From contig JAIQFY010000045.1 of NCBI GenBank assembly GCA_020072965.1, positions 1 to 41,337 on the forward strand: a stretch of 41,337 bases of DNA, read 5' to 3'. The translations under genes and the position numbers were made by a program. This DNA is from Terriglobia bacterium (GTDB lineage Bacteria; Acidobacteriota; Terriglobia; JAIQFV01). A model generated the notes under the pieces. The model saw nothing but the letters and a program-made list of their open reading frames with translations. It had not been told where the DNA came from and made no database searches. Shown here piece by piece: positions 8,761-17,861 of the stretch; the stretch's first letter is position 1, and each line of letters begins with the position of its first letter.

Positions 8761-9082
8761 TCGACCTCGCAATGCGATTATTTCATTGCTCAATATATGT
8801 CCCAATCATGGTGCTACACAGCCTGGTGAATCCGCCCCTTGCGGTCGTACCCGTGTTGAAGCCTCACGACGTGTCTACAGAATACCCACCTTCTCCAGCT
8901 CCGTTACCCCCAGCTTGATGAGCGCCAGCAGAGCCGCGATAAGATCAGCCCACAGCGCCGTCATCCGGCGTGTGACCTGCACATGGGTGAGCGTTTGCAG
9001 AGCCTTATCCCCTTTCGTGGGTCACCGTTCCGCTGGCGTACGGCCACAGTGGGTTAAAGACCCTCGCCGCAAGCGGCCGCCC

Positions 9083-9556
9083 TCAGGGTACGAGCGGCAC
9101 CTTGTCGGCAATTCCGTACTTCACAATGGCGCGGATCTTGTTCTCAATCTGCATGTAGCGGGCCACCTTTGTCGCCGGCAACGCGTCGTAGAGTTTCGGC
9201 AGATAGGATTTCTTAAGATCGAGCTCGGAGGCTTCGATGGCGATCGCCCCCTCGGTCAGCTCTTTTGCGGTTGCGTCCGTGAGAGTCTTGCTGTTGTAGT
9301 AGCCGGCGTAAGTTTCAATCAGCTTGGACAAGCGGCCATTCAGCTGGGCCAGATCTTTCTGATACGCCTCGTAAATCGGCCAGAAGGCTTTGGCTTCGGA
9401 CTCGGTGAGGCCCATGTTGGTTGCCACCACCAGCTTCTTGTCGGCCTTGATTTTCTCCGCCAGGATCTGCATGTTGTCGGCCGGCTTGTCCTGCGCCACA
9501 ACCGAGGCGGCCAGGGTCAGGCATCCGAGCAGAATGAGTGCTACAGTGAGTTTCAT
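9083..9556 (-). CDS. Small exported helical protein (second paralogue)
   Basis: The 157-aa product has a signal peptide ending near VVAQ-DKP. The mature helical part shares long blocks with the protein at 4675-5178: ADNMQILAEKIKADKKLVVATN, LTESEAKAFWPIYEAYQKDL, KTLTD and VARYMQIENKIRAIVKYGIA, with the same PLV ending. Both are probably periplasmic. ATG 9556 has an AGGA site about 7 bases upstream. It follows the 508-aa sulfatase gene by 200 bases on the same strand. No catalytic motif is visible. A Spy/CpxP-like chaperone role is possible, but this is only a shape argument. Confidence 0.82.
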   Translation of the reverse strand: MKLTVALILLGCLTLAASVVAQDKPADNMQILAEKIKADKKLVVATNMGLTESEAKAFWPIYEAYQKDLAQLNGRLSKLIETYAGYYNSKTLTDATAKELTEGAIAIEASELDLKKSYLPKLYDALPATKVARYMQIENKIRAIVKYGIADKVPLVP

Positions 9557-9709
9557 TTTTTTTCCTTTCGTTTTTGTGACTTGCTTGATTAGATGGTCCG
9601 CTTCTTATCGCTCACGCTTCATCACAGGTTCGATTTGAAGCCGCGGCAGTGCGGTCAGAGCACTCTCGCGCGCCATTTCCTCCAGGACTGGACTTACCTC
9701 GACCTCGAA

Positions 9710-9732
9710 CGCCTGGCCCCTCTCGCCAGGCG
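9710..9732 (-). terminator. Stem-loop after the 508-aa sulfatase gene
   Basis: CGCCTGGC and GCCAGGCG form a perfect 8-base stem with a 7-base loop, 26 bases past the sulfatase stop codon. No T-run follows on the minus strand, so it may protect mRNA ends or end transcription inefficiently. Confidence 0.35.
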
Positions 9733-9757
9733 TGATATCGACCTGCCACCTGCCTTC

Positions 9758-11284
9758 CTAGTGGGGTCCTCCTCCCGAGGCAGCCTTCATTTGCTCCATC
9801 ACCTGGTCGAGGTTGTAGGACACCGGCCTCTGACGCGGCGGGAACTCTTTGAAGGAGGTGATCAGCTGTTGCACGGTGCCCACGCCCACCTGCACAAAGA
9901 ACAAACGATCGATGAACCAGTCCCAGTAGGAATTCGAGTTCTCGTCGGCGCGCTCGAAGGGGTCGCGCCGCAGGTTGAAGAGCTTCGGCATGCGCAGGTG
10001 GACGAAGGGCTCGCCCCAGCACGCCATCTGTTTTGCCCGTTGTTCCTCGAAGACGATCTTCCAGTCGTCGGTCCGCAGGGCGACCATCCGGCCGTCGTCG
10101 TTGACATAGGCGAAATAGTTCCTGGGGCTCTCTTTGACCTGACCGGTGAGGTAAGGCAGCATGTTTATGCCATCGATATGGACTTTGAACGTCTTGTCCC
10201 CGGCTTTGTGGCCTTTCAGCAATTTCTGGTTGATGTCCGGGTCGCCGGCGGCCGCCAGCAGCGTCGGCAGCCAATCCTGATGGCAGACGATCCCGTTCAG
10301 GACGGTGCCGGCCTTGAACTTCCCCGGCCAGCGGACGAACGCCGGGACCCGCCACGCGCCTTCCCAGTTGGTGTTCTTCTCGCTCCGGAAGGGGGAGATT
10401 CCGGCATCGGGCCACGAGTTGTAGTGGGGGCCGTTGTCGGTGGAATACATGACAAGCGTGTTGTCGGCAATGCCCAGCTCGTCGAGCTTGGCGAGCATCC
10501 TGCCGATGTTCTCATCGTGGGCGACCATGACGTCGTTATAAAAGCCCTGTCCGCTCTTGCCCTCGTGCTTCTTAGCGCAGTGGGTTCGGAAGTGCATGGC
10601 CGAAGTGTTGTACCAAACAAAGAAGGGTTTGCCTGCCTTGTGAGTGCGGTCGATGAAGTCGAGGGCCTTTTCGGTGACCTCGTCGTCGATCGTCTCCATC
10701 CGTTTTCTCGTCAGCGGGCCGGTGTCCTCGATCTTCTGCCAGCCGACGCGGCCCCACCGTGGCTGGTCTGTCGGATCGTCCTTGTCCGTCGCCCAGCAAT
10801 GCAGGACGCCGCGGGGACCCGCCCACATGCGGAACCGGGGATCCTTCGGGTAGTCGGGGTGTTCAGGTTCCTCCTCGGCATTCAGGTGGTAGAGGTTGCC
10901 GAAGAATTCATCGAACCCGTGGACGGTGGGGAGGAACTTGTTCAGGTCTCCCACGTGGTTCTTGCCGAATTGGCCCGTGGCATACCCCAGGGGCTTGAGG
11001 AGTTCAGCGATCGTCGGGTCTTCCGGCTGCAGCCCGAGATCCATTCCCGGCCCCTCCACCTTGGTCAGGCCGGTGCGGACCGGATTCTGTCCGGTGATAA
11101 ACGCAGCCCGGCCAGCGGTGCAACTCTGCTGTCCATAGTAATCGGTGAAGGCAATGCCTTCGTTGGCGATGCGGTCGATGTTCGGTGTCCGGTAGCCCAT
11201 CTGGCCACGACTGTTGTAGCTGATATTCCACCAGCCGATATCATCGCCCCACAAGATGAGTATGTTCGGTTTTTTCTCGGCCAT
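9758..11284 (-). CDS. Sulfatase (alkaline phosphatase superfamily), 508 aa
   Basis: A type I sulfatase. Asp pair DD at 14-15 near the N-terminus binds metal. The formylglycine site is C55-T-A-G-R in QQSCTAGRAAFITGQ, a Cys-type signature with Ala instead of Pro at the third place. FGKNHVGD near 110 supplies the conserved Lys, and STDNGPHYN the second metal/sulfate site. It hydrolyses sulfate esters after conversion of the Cys to formylglycine. There is no signal peptide, so it should be cytoplasmic. GGAGG lies 6 bases before ATG 11284. It is distinct from the three larger sulfatases upstream (no C-terminal extra domain) and is the last sulfatase in a run 16234 to 9758. Substrate is not predictable here. 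Confidence 0.93.
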   Translation of the reverse strand: MAEKKPNILILWGDDIGWWNISYNSRGQMGYRTPNIDRIANEGIAFTDYYGQQSCTAGRAAFITGQNPVRTGLTKVEGPGMDLGLQPEDPTIAELLKPLGYATGQFGKNHVGDLNKFLPTVHGFDEFFGNLYHLNAEEEPEHPDYPKDPRFRMWAGPRGVLHCWATDKDDPTDQPRWGRVGWQKIEDTGPLTRKRMETIDDEVTEKALDFIDRTHKAGKPFFVWYNTSAMHFRTHCAKKHEGKSGQGFYNDVMVAHDENIGRMLAKLDELGIADNTLVMYSTDNGPHYNSWPDAGISPFRSEKNTNWEGAWRVPAFVRWPGKFKAGTVLNGIVCHQDWLPTLLAAAGDPDINQKLLKGHKAGDKTFKVHIDGINMLPYLTGQVKESPRNYFAYVNDDGRMVALRTDDWKIVFEEQRAKQMACWGEPFVHLRMPKLFNLRRDPFERADENSNSYWDWFIDRLFFVQVGVGTVQQLITSFKEFPPRQRPVSYNLDQVMEQMKAASGGGPH

Positions 11285-11435
11285 GATTTGCCTCCTTTGA
11301 TGTTGGGAGTGAGTGTCGAGGACCGAAGGAAAAGCAGTTAGGGTTTTTGTTTTCGCCTTCGGCGCTCAATCTTGGACACTAGGGTCACCTCCCTCGACAC
11401 TCCTCCCTCGTCCCTCGACAGATGTCACTCTCTTG

Positions 11436-13811
11436 CTATTGAAGCGCCATTGCGATATGCAATCGCTCTGCGCCGGTGAGGATGTGATCCTTGTCCAACG
11501 CCTCCTTGTCTACGTCAATCTCAACCCAGTTGACCTCGCCGCTGAAGGCGTTGCCTCGTGGCCCATAGTCCGGCGAGACCGGCGAACCCATTTCCATCCC
11601 CACGTCAGCTGTTTCGTCGGCGGAATATGCGAATGGTTCGGTGATCTCGACCCGACCCGCGCCGACCTTTTGCCCGTCAATGAAGAGCGACACGGTTCCG
11701 CCCTTGGCCAGGCCGCCGCCGTCGTAGGCGAATTCCATCCGCACCTGGTGCGTGCCGGGTGGAATCGCCTGCTCACCCTCGACAAAGAAGCGCTGCAGCC
11801 CAAGGAAGTTATAGCAGTACTTGGGTTTTCCCTCCTTGGCATAGAGACTGAAGCCGCCAGTGATGCCGCCCACTGCGAGGATAACGCCTTCCGCGCCTGC
11901 CTCTGGCACCACCACCTCGGCGGTGATCGCAAGCGACTTGTTCAAGATGTTGACGAGCGAACCCCCCGACAAGCGCTTCATCCCGCGAAAGAGCAGTTGC
12001 CGGTTGCCGCGCACCAGTTGCGGACGCCCGGAGAGATCTGCATTGAAGCGCTCGGCCAGCCGATCATCGAGTGGCAGGACGTTGTGCTTAACCGCTTCGA
12101 TCAGCCACAGCCGCTGCAGCTCGTGCAGCTTCTCAGGCATCTCTTTGGCAAGGTCGTGGGCTTGCGCCCAATCGGTGTTCGTGTCGTAGAGTTCCCACAC
12201 ATCGTCATCAAAGGGAACGGTCTTGATGGCACCCGTCATCCAAGGCGTGCGGTGTTTCGTGACCGCGGTCCACCCTTTGTGATAAATCCCGCGATTGCCG
12301 ATCATCTCAAAGTACTGGGTGGTATGCCGCTCTTCAGCTTTGGCGTCCTCGAAGGAGTACATCATGCTGACGCCCTCGTACGGCTTTTGCTGGATGCCAT
12401 TGACAAAGGTCGGTTCAGGCAGGCCCGTCGCTTCCAGGATGGTCGGCGCAACGTCGATCACATGATGGAATTGCGAGCGCACCTCGCCCTTTGCCTTAAT
12501 GCCGTTGGGCCAGTGGACGATGGTGCCGTTGCGCGTGCCACCCCAGTGCGAGGCGACCTGCTTGGTCCACTGGTACGGGGTGTCCATGGCATGCGCCCAA
12601 CCCACCGCATAATGGTTGTACGCCTCCGGCGTGCCGAACTTGTCAATGTTCTTTGTCAAGAACTCGGCAGTTTCCAGATGCCCAAACGCATTAAGGGGAA
12701 CCATCTCGTTAAACGTGCCCTGGAGCGTGCCTTCGGCCGAGGCGCCGTTGTCGCCGATGATGTAGTAGATGAGCGTGTCGTCGAGGACTTCCAAATCTTG
12801 CAGGGCGTCAATCAGCAGACCGACGTGATGATCGGTGTGTTCGAGGAAGCCGGCATAGATTTCCATCTGACGCGCCAGAACCGGCTTCATCTGCGGGTCA
12901 ACATCATTCCACGCCGGAATCTCGGAATGGCGTTGGGTCAACTCCGCGTCGGGTGGGATGACGCCCAGCTGCTTCTGCCGGGCGAAGGTCTCTTGGCGCA
13001 ATTTATCCCAGCCCTGATCGAACTTGCCCTTGTACTTGTCCGCCCATTCTTTGGGGACGTGATGCGGTGCATGAGTCGCTCCGGGAGCGAAGTACATGAA
13101 GAACGGCTTGTCAGGCATGAGCGATTTCTGCTGCCGCACCCATTGGATGGCCTTATTAGTCAGATCGGTGGTGAAGTGGTAGCCTTCCTCCGGGGTCTTG
13201 GGTGGCTCGACAGGGATAGTGCCTTCGTAGATTGCCGGGTAATACTGGTTGGTCTCGCCGCCGATGAACCCGTAGAAATACTCAAATCCGCCCCCCGGGC
13301 AGGGCCAATGATCGAAGGGGCCCATCGGGCTGGTTTCCCAAGAAGGTACCTCGTGGCACTTGCCAAACTGTGCCGTAGAGTAGCCGTTCAACTTGAGCGT
13401 CTCGGCGAGCGGCGCACAGCTTTTCGGGCGAATCGAGCTGGAACCCGGGGCTGATGTTGCCATTTCAGTAACGCCAGCCATGCCGACCGAGTGGTGGTTG
13501 CGCCCGGTCAGCAGCGCCTGCCGCGTCGGCGAGCACAGGGCCGTGGTGTGAAAGCGGTTGTAGCGCAGCCCGCCCGCGGCAAGCCGTTCTGCCGTCGGCG
13601 TCCGGCAGGGACCGCCGAACGCCGACGATGCGCCAAAACCCACATCGTCGATCAGGACGATCAACACGTTGGGAGCGCCTTTGGGCGGCCGGAGCGGCTC
13701 GATGGGTGGAAACTTCGTGTCCGGGTCCTTGGCATCGTAGGTCGTCAAACCGACGTGCGTCGGATCCGGGATGGGGAGAATCTGCCGGTGGATTTTGTCC
13801 TGATTGCTCAT
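11436..13811 (-). CDS. Large arylsulfatase-like sulfatase, 791 aa (copy A)
   Basis: Catalytic part: metal ligands DD at 55-56 in VLIDDVGFG, formylglycine site C93-S-P-T-R in ALCSPTRQALLTGRNHH, conserved Lys in TAQFGKCHEVP, and YIIGDNGASAEGT for the second metal side. The last 200 or so residues form an added beta-rich domain (SLFIDGQKVGAG, ADVGMEMGSPVSPDYG) like a concanavalin/LamG-type sandwich. ATG 13811 is chosen over 13817 because GGAGG sits 6 bases before it and abuts the other; this also aligns the start with copies at 16234 and 24648, putting the Cys at 93 in all three. No signal peptide. It is very close to the copy at 22273-24648, more so than to its neighbour at 13874. Confidence 0.93.
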   Translation of the reverse strand: MSNQDKIHRQILPIPDPTHVGLTTYDAKDPDTKFPPIEPLRPPKGAPNVLIVLIDDVGFGASSAFGGPCRTPTAERLAAGGLRYNRFHTTALCSPTRQALLTGRNHHSVGMAGVTEMATSAPGSSSIRPKSCAPLAETLKLNGYSTAQFGKCHEVPSWETSPMGPFDHWPCPGGGFEYFYGFIGGETNQYYPAIYEGTIPVEPPKTPEEGYHFTTDLTNKAIQWVRQQKSLMPDKPFFMYFAPGATHAPHHVPKEWADKYKGKFDQGWDKLRQETFARQKQLGVIPPDAELTQRHSEIPAWNDVDPQMKPVLARQMEIYAGFLEHTDHHVGLLIDALQDLEVLDDTLIYYIIGDNGASAEGTLQGTFNEMVPLNAFGHLETAEFLTKNIDKFGTPEAYNHYAVGWAHAMDTPYQWTKQVASHWGGTRNGTIVHWPNGIKAKGEVRSQFHHVIDVAPTILEATGLPEPTFVNGIQQKPYEGVSMMYSFEDAKAEERHTTQYFEMIGNRGIYHKGWTAVTKHRTPWMTGAIKTVPFDDDVWELYDTNTDWAQAHDLAKEMPEKLHELQRLWLIEAVKHNVLPLDDRLAERFNADLSGRPQLVRGNRQLLFRGMKRLSGGSLVNILNKSLAITAEVVVPEAGAEGVILAVGGITGGFSLYAKEGKPKYCYNFLGLQRFFVEGEQAIPPGTHQVRMEFAYDGGGLAKGGTVSLFIDGQKVGAGRVEITEPFAYSADETADVGMEMGSPVSPDYGPRGNAFSGEVNWVEIDVDKEALDKDHILTGAERLHIAMALQ

Positions 13812-13873
13812 TTTCATCCTCCAGACTTGGTGTGCAGGACTGGTGATATCTGCGATACTAGTCCTGCCAGTTG

Positions 13874-16234
13874 CTACTGCAGTGTCATCGCCAGGTGCAG
13901 GCGTTCTTCAGGGGAGATCAGGTGGTCGTGATCGTCCTTGCCGAGGTCAATTTGCACCCAGTTGACCTTGCCGGTGAAGACACTGGTCTTGCGGTCGTAA
14001 TCGGGGCTGACCGGCGTGCCGCTCTCGCGACCGACGTCGGTCGTCTCGTCGGCGGAAAAGATCATAGGGACGGTCTGTTCGATGCGCCCTTCGCCCACTT
14101 TCCCGCCGTCATAATAAAGCATGACGTTGCCGCCCTTAGCCAAGCCGCCACCGTCGTAGGCAAACTCCATCCGCACTTGGTGCGTGCCTGTCGGGATCGG
14201 CTGGCTTGCCGCGGTCGTACAGACCCGGAGTCCGAGAAAGTTGTAGGCGAACTTCGCCTTTCCTCCTTTGGCATAGAGGCTCAAGCCGCCGAAGGCGCCA
14301 CCTTGGGCGAGGATCACCCCCTCGGCGCCCTTCTCCGGAACTTCCACCTCGGCCGTTATCGAGAAGGACTTGTTCTTCATCACCACGACGCAGTTCTCGC
14401 TCAGCCGGCCCATCCCACTGAAGAGGAGTTGCGAGTTTCCTTTGATCAGGGTGGGGCGGCCGGCCAGATCCGCGTTGAAGCGTTCGGGTCTGCGGTCGTC
14501 GAGCGGCAGGACGTTGTATTTGACCGCCTCGATCAGCCACAGACGCTGCAGCTCGTGGAGCTTCTCCGGCATCTCCTTTGCGAGGTTGCGCGCCTGCGTC
14601 CAGTCCGTCGACCCTTCGTACAGTTCCCAGACGTCATCGTCGAAAGGAAGCAACGGTTCGACGATAAACGGCGTGGAATGCCGGGTCACGGCGCTCCAGC
14701 CCTGGTGATAGATGCCGCGATTGCAGAACATCTCGAAGTATTGCGTCTCGTGACGCTCCGGCGCCTTGGCGTCGTCGAAGCTGTAGAGCATGCTTGTTCC
14801 CTCAAGGGGGCTCTGTTGGACGCTGTTGACGATGGTCGGCTCGGGGGTGCCGGCCGCTTCCAGGATCGTCGGCGCCACGTCAATGACGTGGAAGAACTGG
14901 CTTCGAATCTCGCCCTTGGCTTTGATCCCCTTGGGCCAGTGGACGATGGTACCGTTGCGCGTGCCCCCCCAGTGCGAGGCGATCTGCTTGGTCCACTGGT
15001 ACGGGGTGTCCATCGCATGCGCCCAGCCGACGGCGTAGTGGTTGTAGGCTTCGGGCCCGCCGAACTGGCTGATCCGCTGCATCAGGAACTCCGGCGTCTC
15101 GATCTCCAGCCCGTTGAGGTGGATCCACTCGCAGAATGTGCCCTGCAGGCCGCCCTCAGCCGACGCGCCGTTGTCGCCGATGATCACGTAGACCAGCGTG
15201 TCGTCGAGCACCTCCAGGTCCTTTAGGGCCTCGATCAGCCGGCCCACCTGGTGGTCCGTGTGTTCCATGAACCCGGCGTAAACCTCCATTTCGCGCGCCA
15301 GGACGGACTTCAGGCCGGGGTCCATCTCATCCCAGGCCGGGATCTCCTTCGGCCGCTTTGTCAGTTCAGCGTTCGGGGGGACAACCCCCAGTCTCTTCTG
15401 CCGATCAAAGGTCTCCTCCCGCAGCTGGTCCCAACCCTGGTCGAACTTCCCTATGTACTTGTCCGCCCATTCTTTCGGCACGTGGTGCGGCGCATGGGTT
15501 GCTCCCGGCGCAAAGTAGATGAAGAAGGGTTTGTCAGACATCAGGGCCTTCTGCTGGCGGACCCAGGCGATGGCCTTGTCGGTCATGTCCTCGGTGAAGT
15601 GATAGCCTTCCTCGGCCGTCTTGGGTGGATCGATGGGAACCGTGCCCTCGTAAAGGGCAGGATCATACTGATTGGTCTCGCCGCCAATGAAGCCGTAGAA
15701 GTACTCGAACCCGCCGCCACCCGTGGGCCAGGCATCGAACGGCCCCATGGGGCTGGCCTGCCACACCGGGACCTCGTGGCATTTGCCGAACTGCGCCGTC
15801 GAGTAGCCGTTCAGTTTCAGGGTCAGCGCCAGCGGGGCCTTGTTCTTAGGCAAGACCGAGGTATATCCCGGGGCAGAGGTGGCCATCTCGGTGATGCAGC
15901 CCATGCCGGCCGAGTGGTGGTTGCGTCCCGTCAGGAGCGCCTGCCGTGTCGGCGAGCAGAGGGCGGTCGTGTGGAAGCGGGTGCAGCGCAGGCCGTTCGC
16001 GGCGAGTTTCTCGAAGTTGGGCGTCTGGCACGGCCCGCCGAAGGCGGAGGAGGAGCCGAAGCCGGCGTCGTCGATGAGGACGATCAGCACGTTGGGCGCG
16101 CCCGCCGGCGGCCGAATGTCCCGAATCGGTGGAAATTTCGTTTCCGGGTCTTTCGCATCGTAGGTCGTCAAACCCACGTGTGCGACATCAGTAATGGGTA
16201 AAATTTCGCGCTTGAGATTTGTTGTGCCATTCAC
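13874..16234 (-). CDS. Large arylsulfatase-like sulfatase, 786 aa (copy B)
   Basis: Same architecture as copies A and C: DD at 55-56, C93-S-P-T-R formylglycine site in ALCSPTRQALLTGRNHH, Lys in TAQFGKCHEVP, VIIGDNGASAEGG, and the C-terminal beta-rich domain. GTG 16234 is chosen: GGAGG lies 7 bases upstream and the product then aligns with its paralogues. The longer frame to ATG 16288 adds 18 residues without family match. It lies 62 bases upstream of copy A on the same strand, so the two are likely co-transcribed. It is the most diverged of the three large copies, with many changes in the region between 530 and 740. Cytoplasmic by lack of signal peptide; substrate unknown. Confidence 0.93.
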   Translation of the reverse strand: MNGTTNLKREILPITDVAHVGLTTYDAKDPETKFPPIRDIRPPAGAPNVLIVLIDDAGFGSSSAFGGPCQTPNFEKLAANGLRCTRFHTTALCSPTRQALLTGRNHHSAGMGCITEMATSAPGYTSVLPKNKAPLALTLKLNGYSTAQFGKCHEVPVWQASPMGPFDAWPTGGGGFEYFYGFIGGETNQYDPALYEGTVPIDPPKTAEEGYHFTEDMTDKAIAWVRQQKALMSDKPFFIYFAPGATHAPHHVPKEWADKYIGKFDQGWDQLREETFDRQKRLGVVPPNAELTKRPKEIPAWDEMDPGLKSVLAREMEVYAGFMEHTDHQVGRLIEALKDLEVLDDTLVYVIIGDNGASAEGGLQGTFCEWIHLNGLEIETPEFLMQRISQFGGPEAYNHYAVGWAHAMDTPYQWTKQIASHWGGTRNGTIVHWPKGIKAKGEIRSQFFHVIDVAPTILEAAGTPEPTIVNSVQQSPLEGTSMLYSFDDAKAPERHETQYFEMFCNRGIYHQGWSAVTRHSTPFIVEPLLPFDDDVWELYEGSTDWTQARNLAKEMPEKLHELQRLWLIEAVKYNVLPLDDRRPERFNADLAGRPTLIKGNSQLLFSGMGRLSENCVVVMKNKSFSITAEVEVPEKGAEGVILAQGGAFGGLSLYAKGGKAKFAYNFLGLRVCTTAASQPIPTGTHQVRMEFAYDGGGLAKGGNVMLYYDGGKVGEGRIEQTVPMIFSADETTDVGRESGTPVSPDYDRKTSVFTGKVNWVQIDLGKDDHDHLISPEERLHLAMTLQ

Positions 16235-16395
16235 GATGGTTCCTCCTTCAGCCAAAGGTGTTGTTTGTTTTCCCTCGACCGTGAGCACTTGTCACTCTGT
16301 GTTTATCCCCCGATATTCGTCACTTTATCTTTTCGATATCCGGCCTTTCATGGCTTCGCAGCTTTATGTCATTAAAGCGGAGGCACTCCTTGGCA

Positions 16396-17838
16396 TCAGA
16401 AGCCTCCCCCGAGAGCCAGGTGAAGGTTGATGCGATTGGCGAGCAGTTGGTATTCGACCTGTGTTGTCGCCGCCTTCGCTCCCAGCTCTGCTGCCTGCAG
16501 CTGCAACACGGGACCCAAGTCAACCTGGCCAACCTCGTGCTTTGTTCTTTCGAGCGCAAGCGCGCGACTAATATTGTGCAGTGCATTGCCCAGTTCCTGT
16601 TGCTGTTCCCGCAAATAACGTTCATTGCCAAGCGCAGCTTCTACCTCATCGAAGGCTTCGAGGATCGTCTCGCCATAAACCGCAAGTGCGGCTCTCTGGT
16701 TTTCTTTGGCCACATTCACCTGAGCGCGCAGGAAACCACCGGTATAAAGGGGCGCGGCCAGATTGGCGCCGACAGTCCATACCCATGGACGGAAGTTCAG
16801 CTTCTGGTAGATCTCGTTGGTCATGTACCCCGCCCCGCCGGTTAAGCTCAGGGAGGGAAGCCGCGCTGCCTGCGCGGACTGGACCAGATGGAAAGCCGCA
16901 TCCACGCCATGTTCAGCCGCGAGAATATCCGGACGGCGTTCCAGCAGTTGCAGCGGGAGGCCGGCTGGAACGGGCGGGGGTAAGCCGGCGAGGACAGGCG
17001 CCACGTTGAGCTCCGCCGAGGGATAACGTCCAAGGAGAACCTCCAGCCCGCGTACAACCTGCTGCAGCGAGCTGCGGACCTCCGCTATCTGGCTCCGCGC
17101 GGTTTCCAGCTCGGCGCGCGCAATCGCTACCTGCTGGTCCTGTGCACCGCCGACCTCACGCTTCGCCTCGACCAACCCCAACTCCTGTTGTTTGATCTCG
17201 ACGTTTTGCTCGGCATATTGCAGGAGCATTTTCGTGTAGGTGGCCATAAACCAGACCTTTGCCGTCACGGCCGCCAGTGATTGCTGGGCGTACAGAATGT
17301 TGGCCTTTGTGGCGGCCAGTTCCTGCTGTGCGGCGGCTGTCTGCGAGCGGATGCGACCCCACACGTCCAACTCCCACGACACGCCTGCCAGCAAGCTGGA
17401 GGCATTGAACCTTCCTTTGGCCCTGCCCAACACGTCGGTCTGCCCGAAGCGCCCCAGGTAGGTGGCCGACGCCGTCGCCCCAATGATCGGCATCATCTGG
17501 GAGTGAGCTTGCGTGATCATGTTTTCGGCCACGGCAATGCGTGTCGCCGCCGCCATCAGATCAAGATTGTTCTTGATTGCTTCGGCGACAATCGCTTCCA
17601 GCTGGGGGTCCGCAAAAGTCTTTACCCATTCGTCCCCTACGGGCCCTGCAGGAACGTCTTTATCGCTCCATGTACCCGGGATGGTTGTGGCAGGCGGCAT
17701 GGCTTCTCTTACAAGTTGCGGCGTGGGAGGGGGACGTTTCACGGCGCACCCGCTCAGGAGCAAGGCCACCGCCAGCCCGACTGCCGAGCAACGAGCCATT
17801 CCGACCCGACCTTTTTGCAATCTTGAATTTTCTTTCAC
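16396..17838 (-). CDS. NodT-type outer-membrane efflux lipoprotein
   Basis: About 480 aa. An N-terminal lipoprotein signal with lipobox LLSGC is followed by two TolC-like OEP repeats rich in Ala/Gln helices. Marks of the NodT/RND outer-membrane factor family are WSWELDVWGR-like SWELDVWGRIRS near 155, LLERRPDILAAEHG near 300, and AAPLYTGGFLRAQV near 370. It would form the trimeric outer-membrane channel for the HlyD-type adaptor encoded just upstream. GTG 17838 has GGAAGG 8 bases upstream and lies 23 bases after the adaptor stop; ATG 17799 is an alternative that keeps the lipobox. The frame further upstream overlaps the adaptor gene and is not needed. Confidence 0.9.
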   Translation of the reverse strand: MKENSRLQKGRVGMARCSAVGLAVALLLSGCAVKRPPPTPQLVREAMPPATTIPGTWSDKDVPAGPVGDEWVKTFADPQLEAIVAEAIKNNLDLMAAATRIAVAENMITQAHSQMMPIIGATASATYLGRFGQTDVLGRAKGRFNASSLLAGVSWELDVWGRIRSQTAAAQQELAATKANILYAQQSLAAVTAKVWFMATYTKMLLQYAEQNVEIKQQELGLVEAKREVGGAQDQQVAIARAELETARSQIAEVRSSLQQVVRGLEVLLGRYPSAELNVAPVLAGLPPPVPAGLPLQLLERRPDILAAEHGVDAAFHLVQSAQAARLPSLSLTGGAGYMTNEIYQKLNFRPWVWTVGANLAAPLYTGGFLRAQVNVAKENQRAALAVYGETILEAFDEVEAALGNERYLREQQQELGNALHNISRALALERTKHEVGQVDLGPVLQLQAAELGAKAATTQVEYQLLANRINLHLALGGGF

Positions 17839-17861
17839 GTTTTCAACCTTCCAGTCAGGCT

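Noticed and set aside
9593-15226. Long plus-strand open frames (582, 713 and 451 codons) opposite the sulfatase genes
   Set aside because: They mirror GC-rich minus-strand genes with clear catalytic motifs, have no family features of their own and lack ribosome sites.
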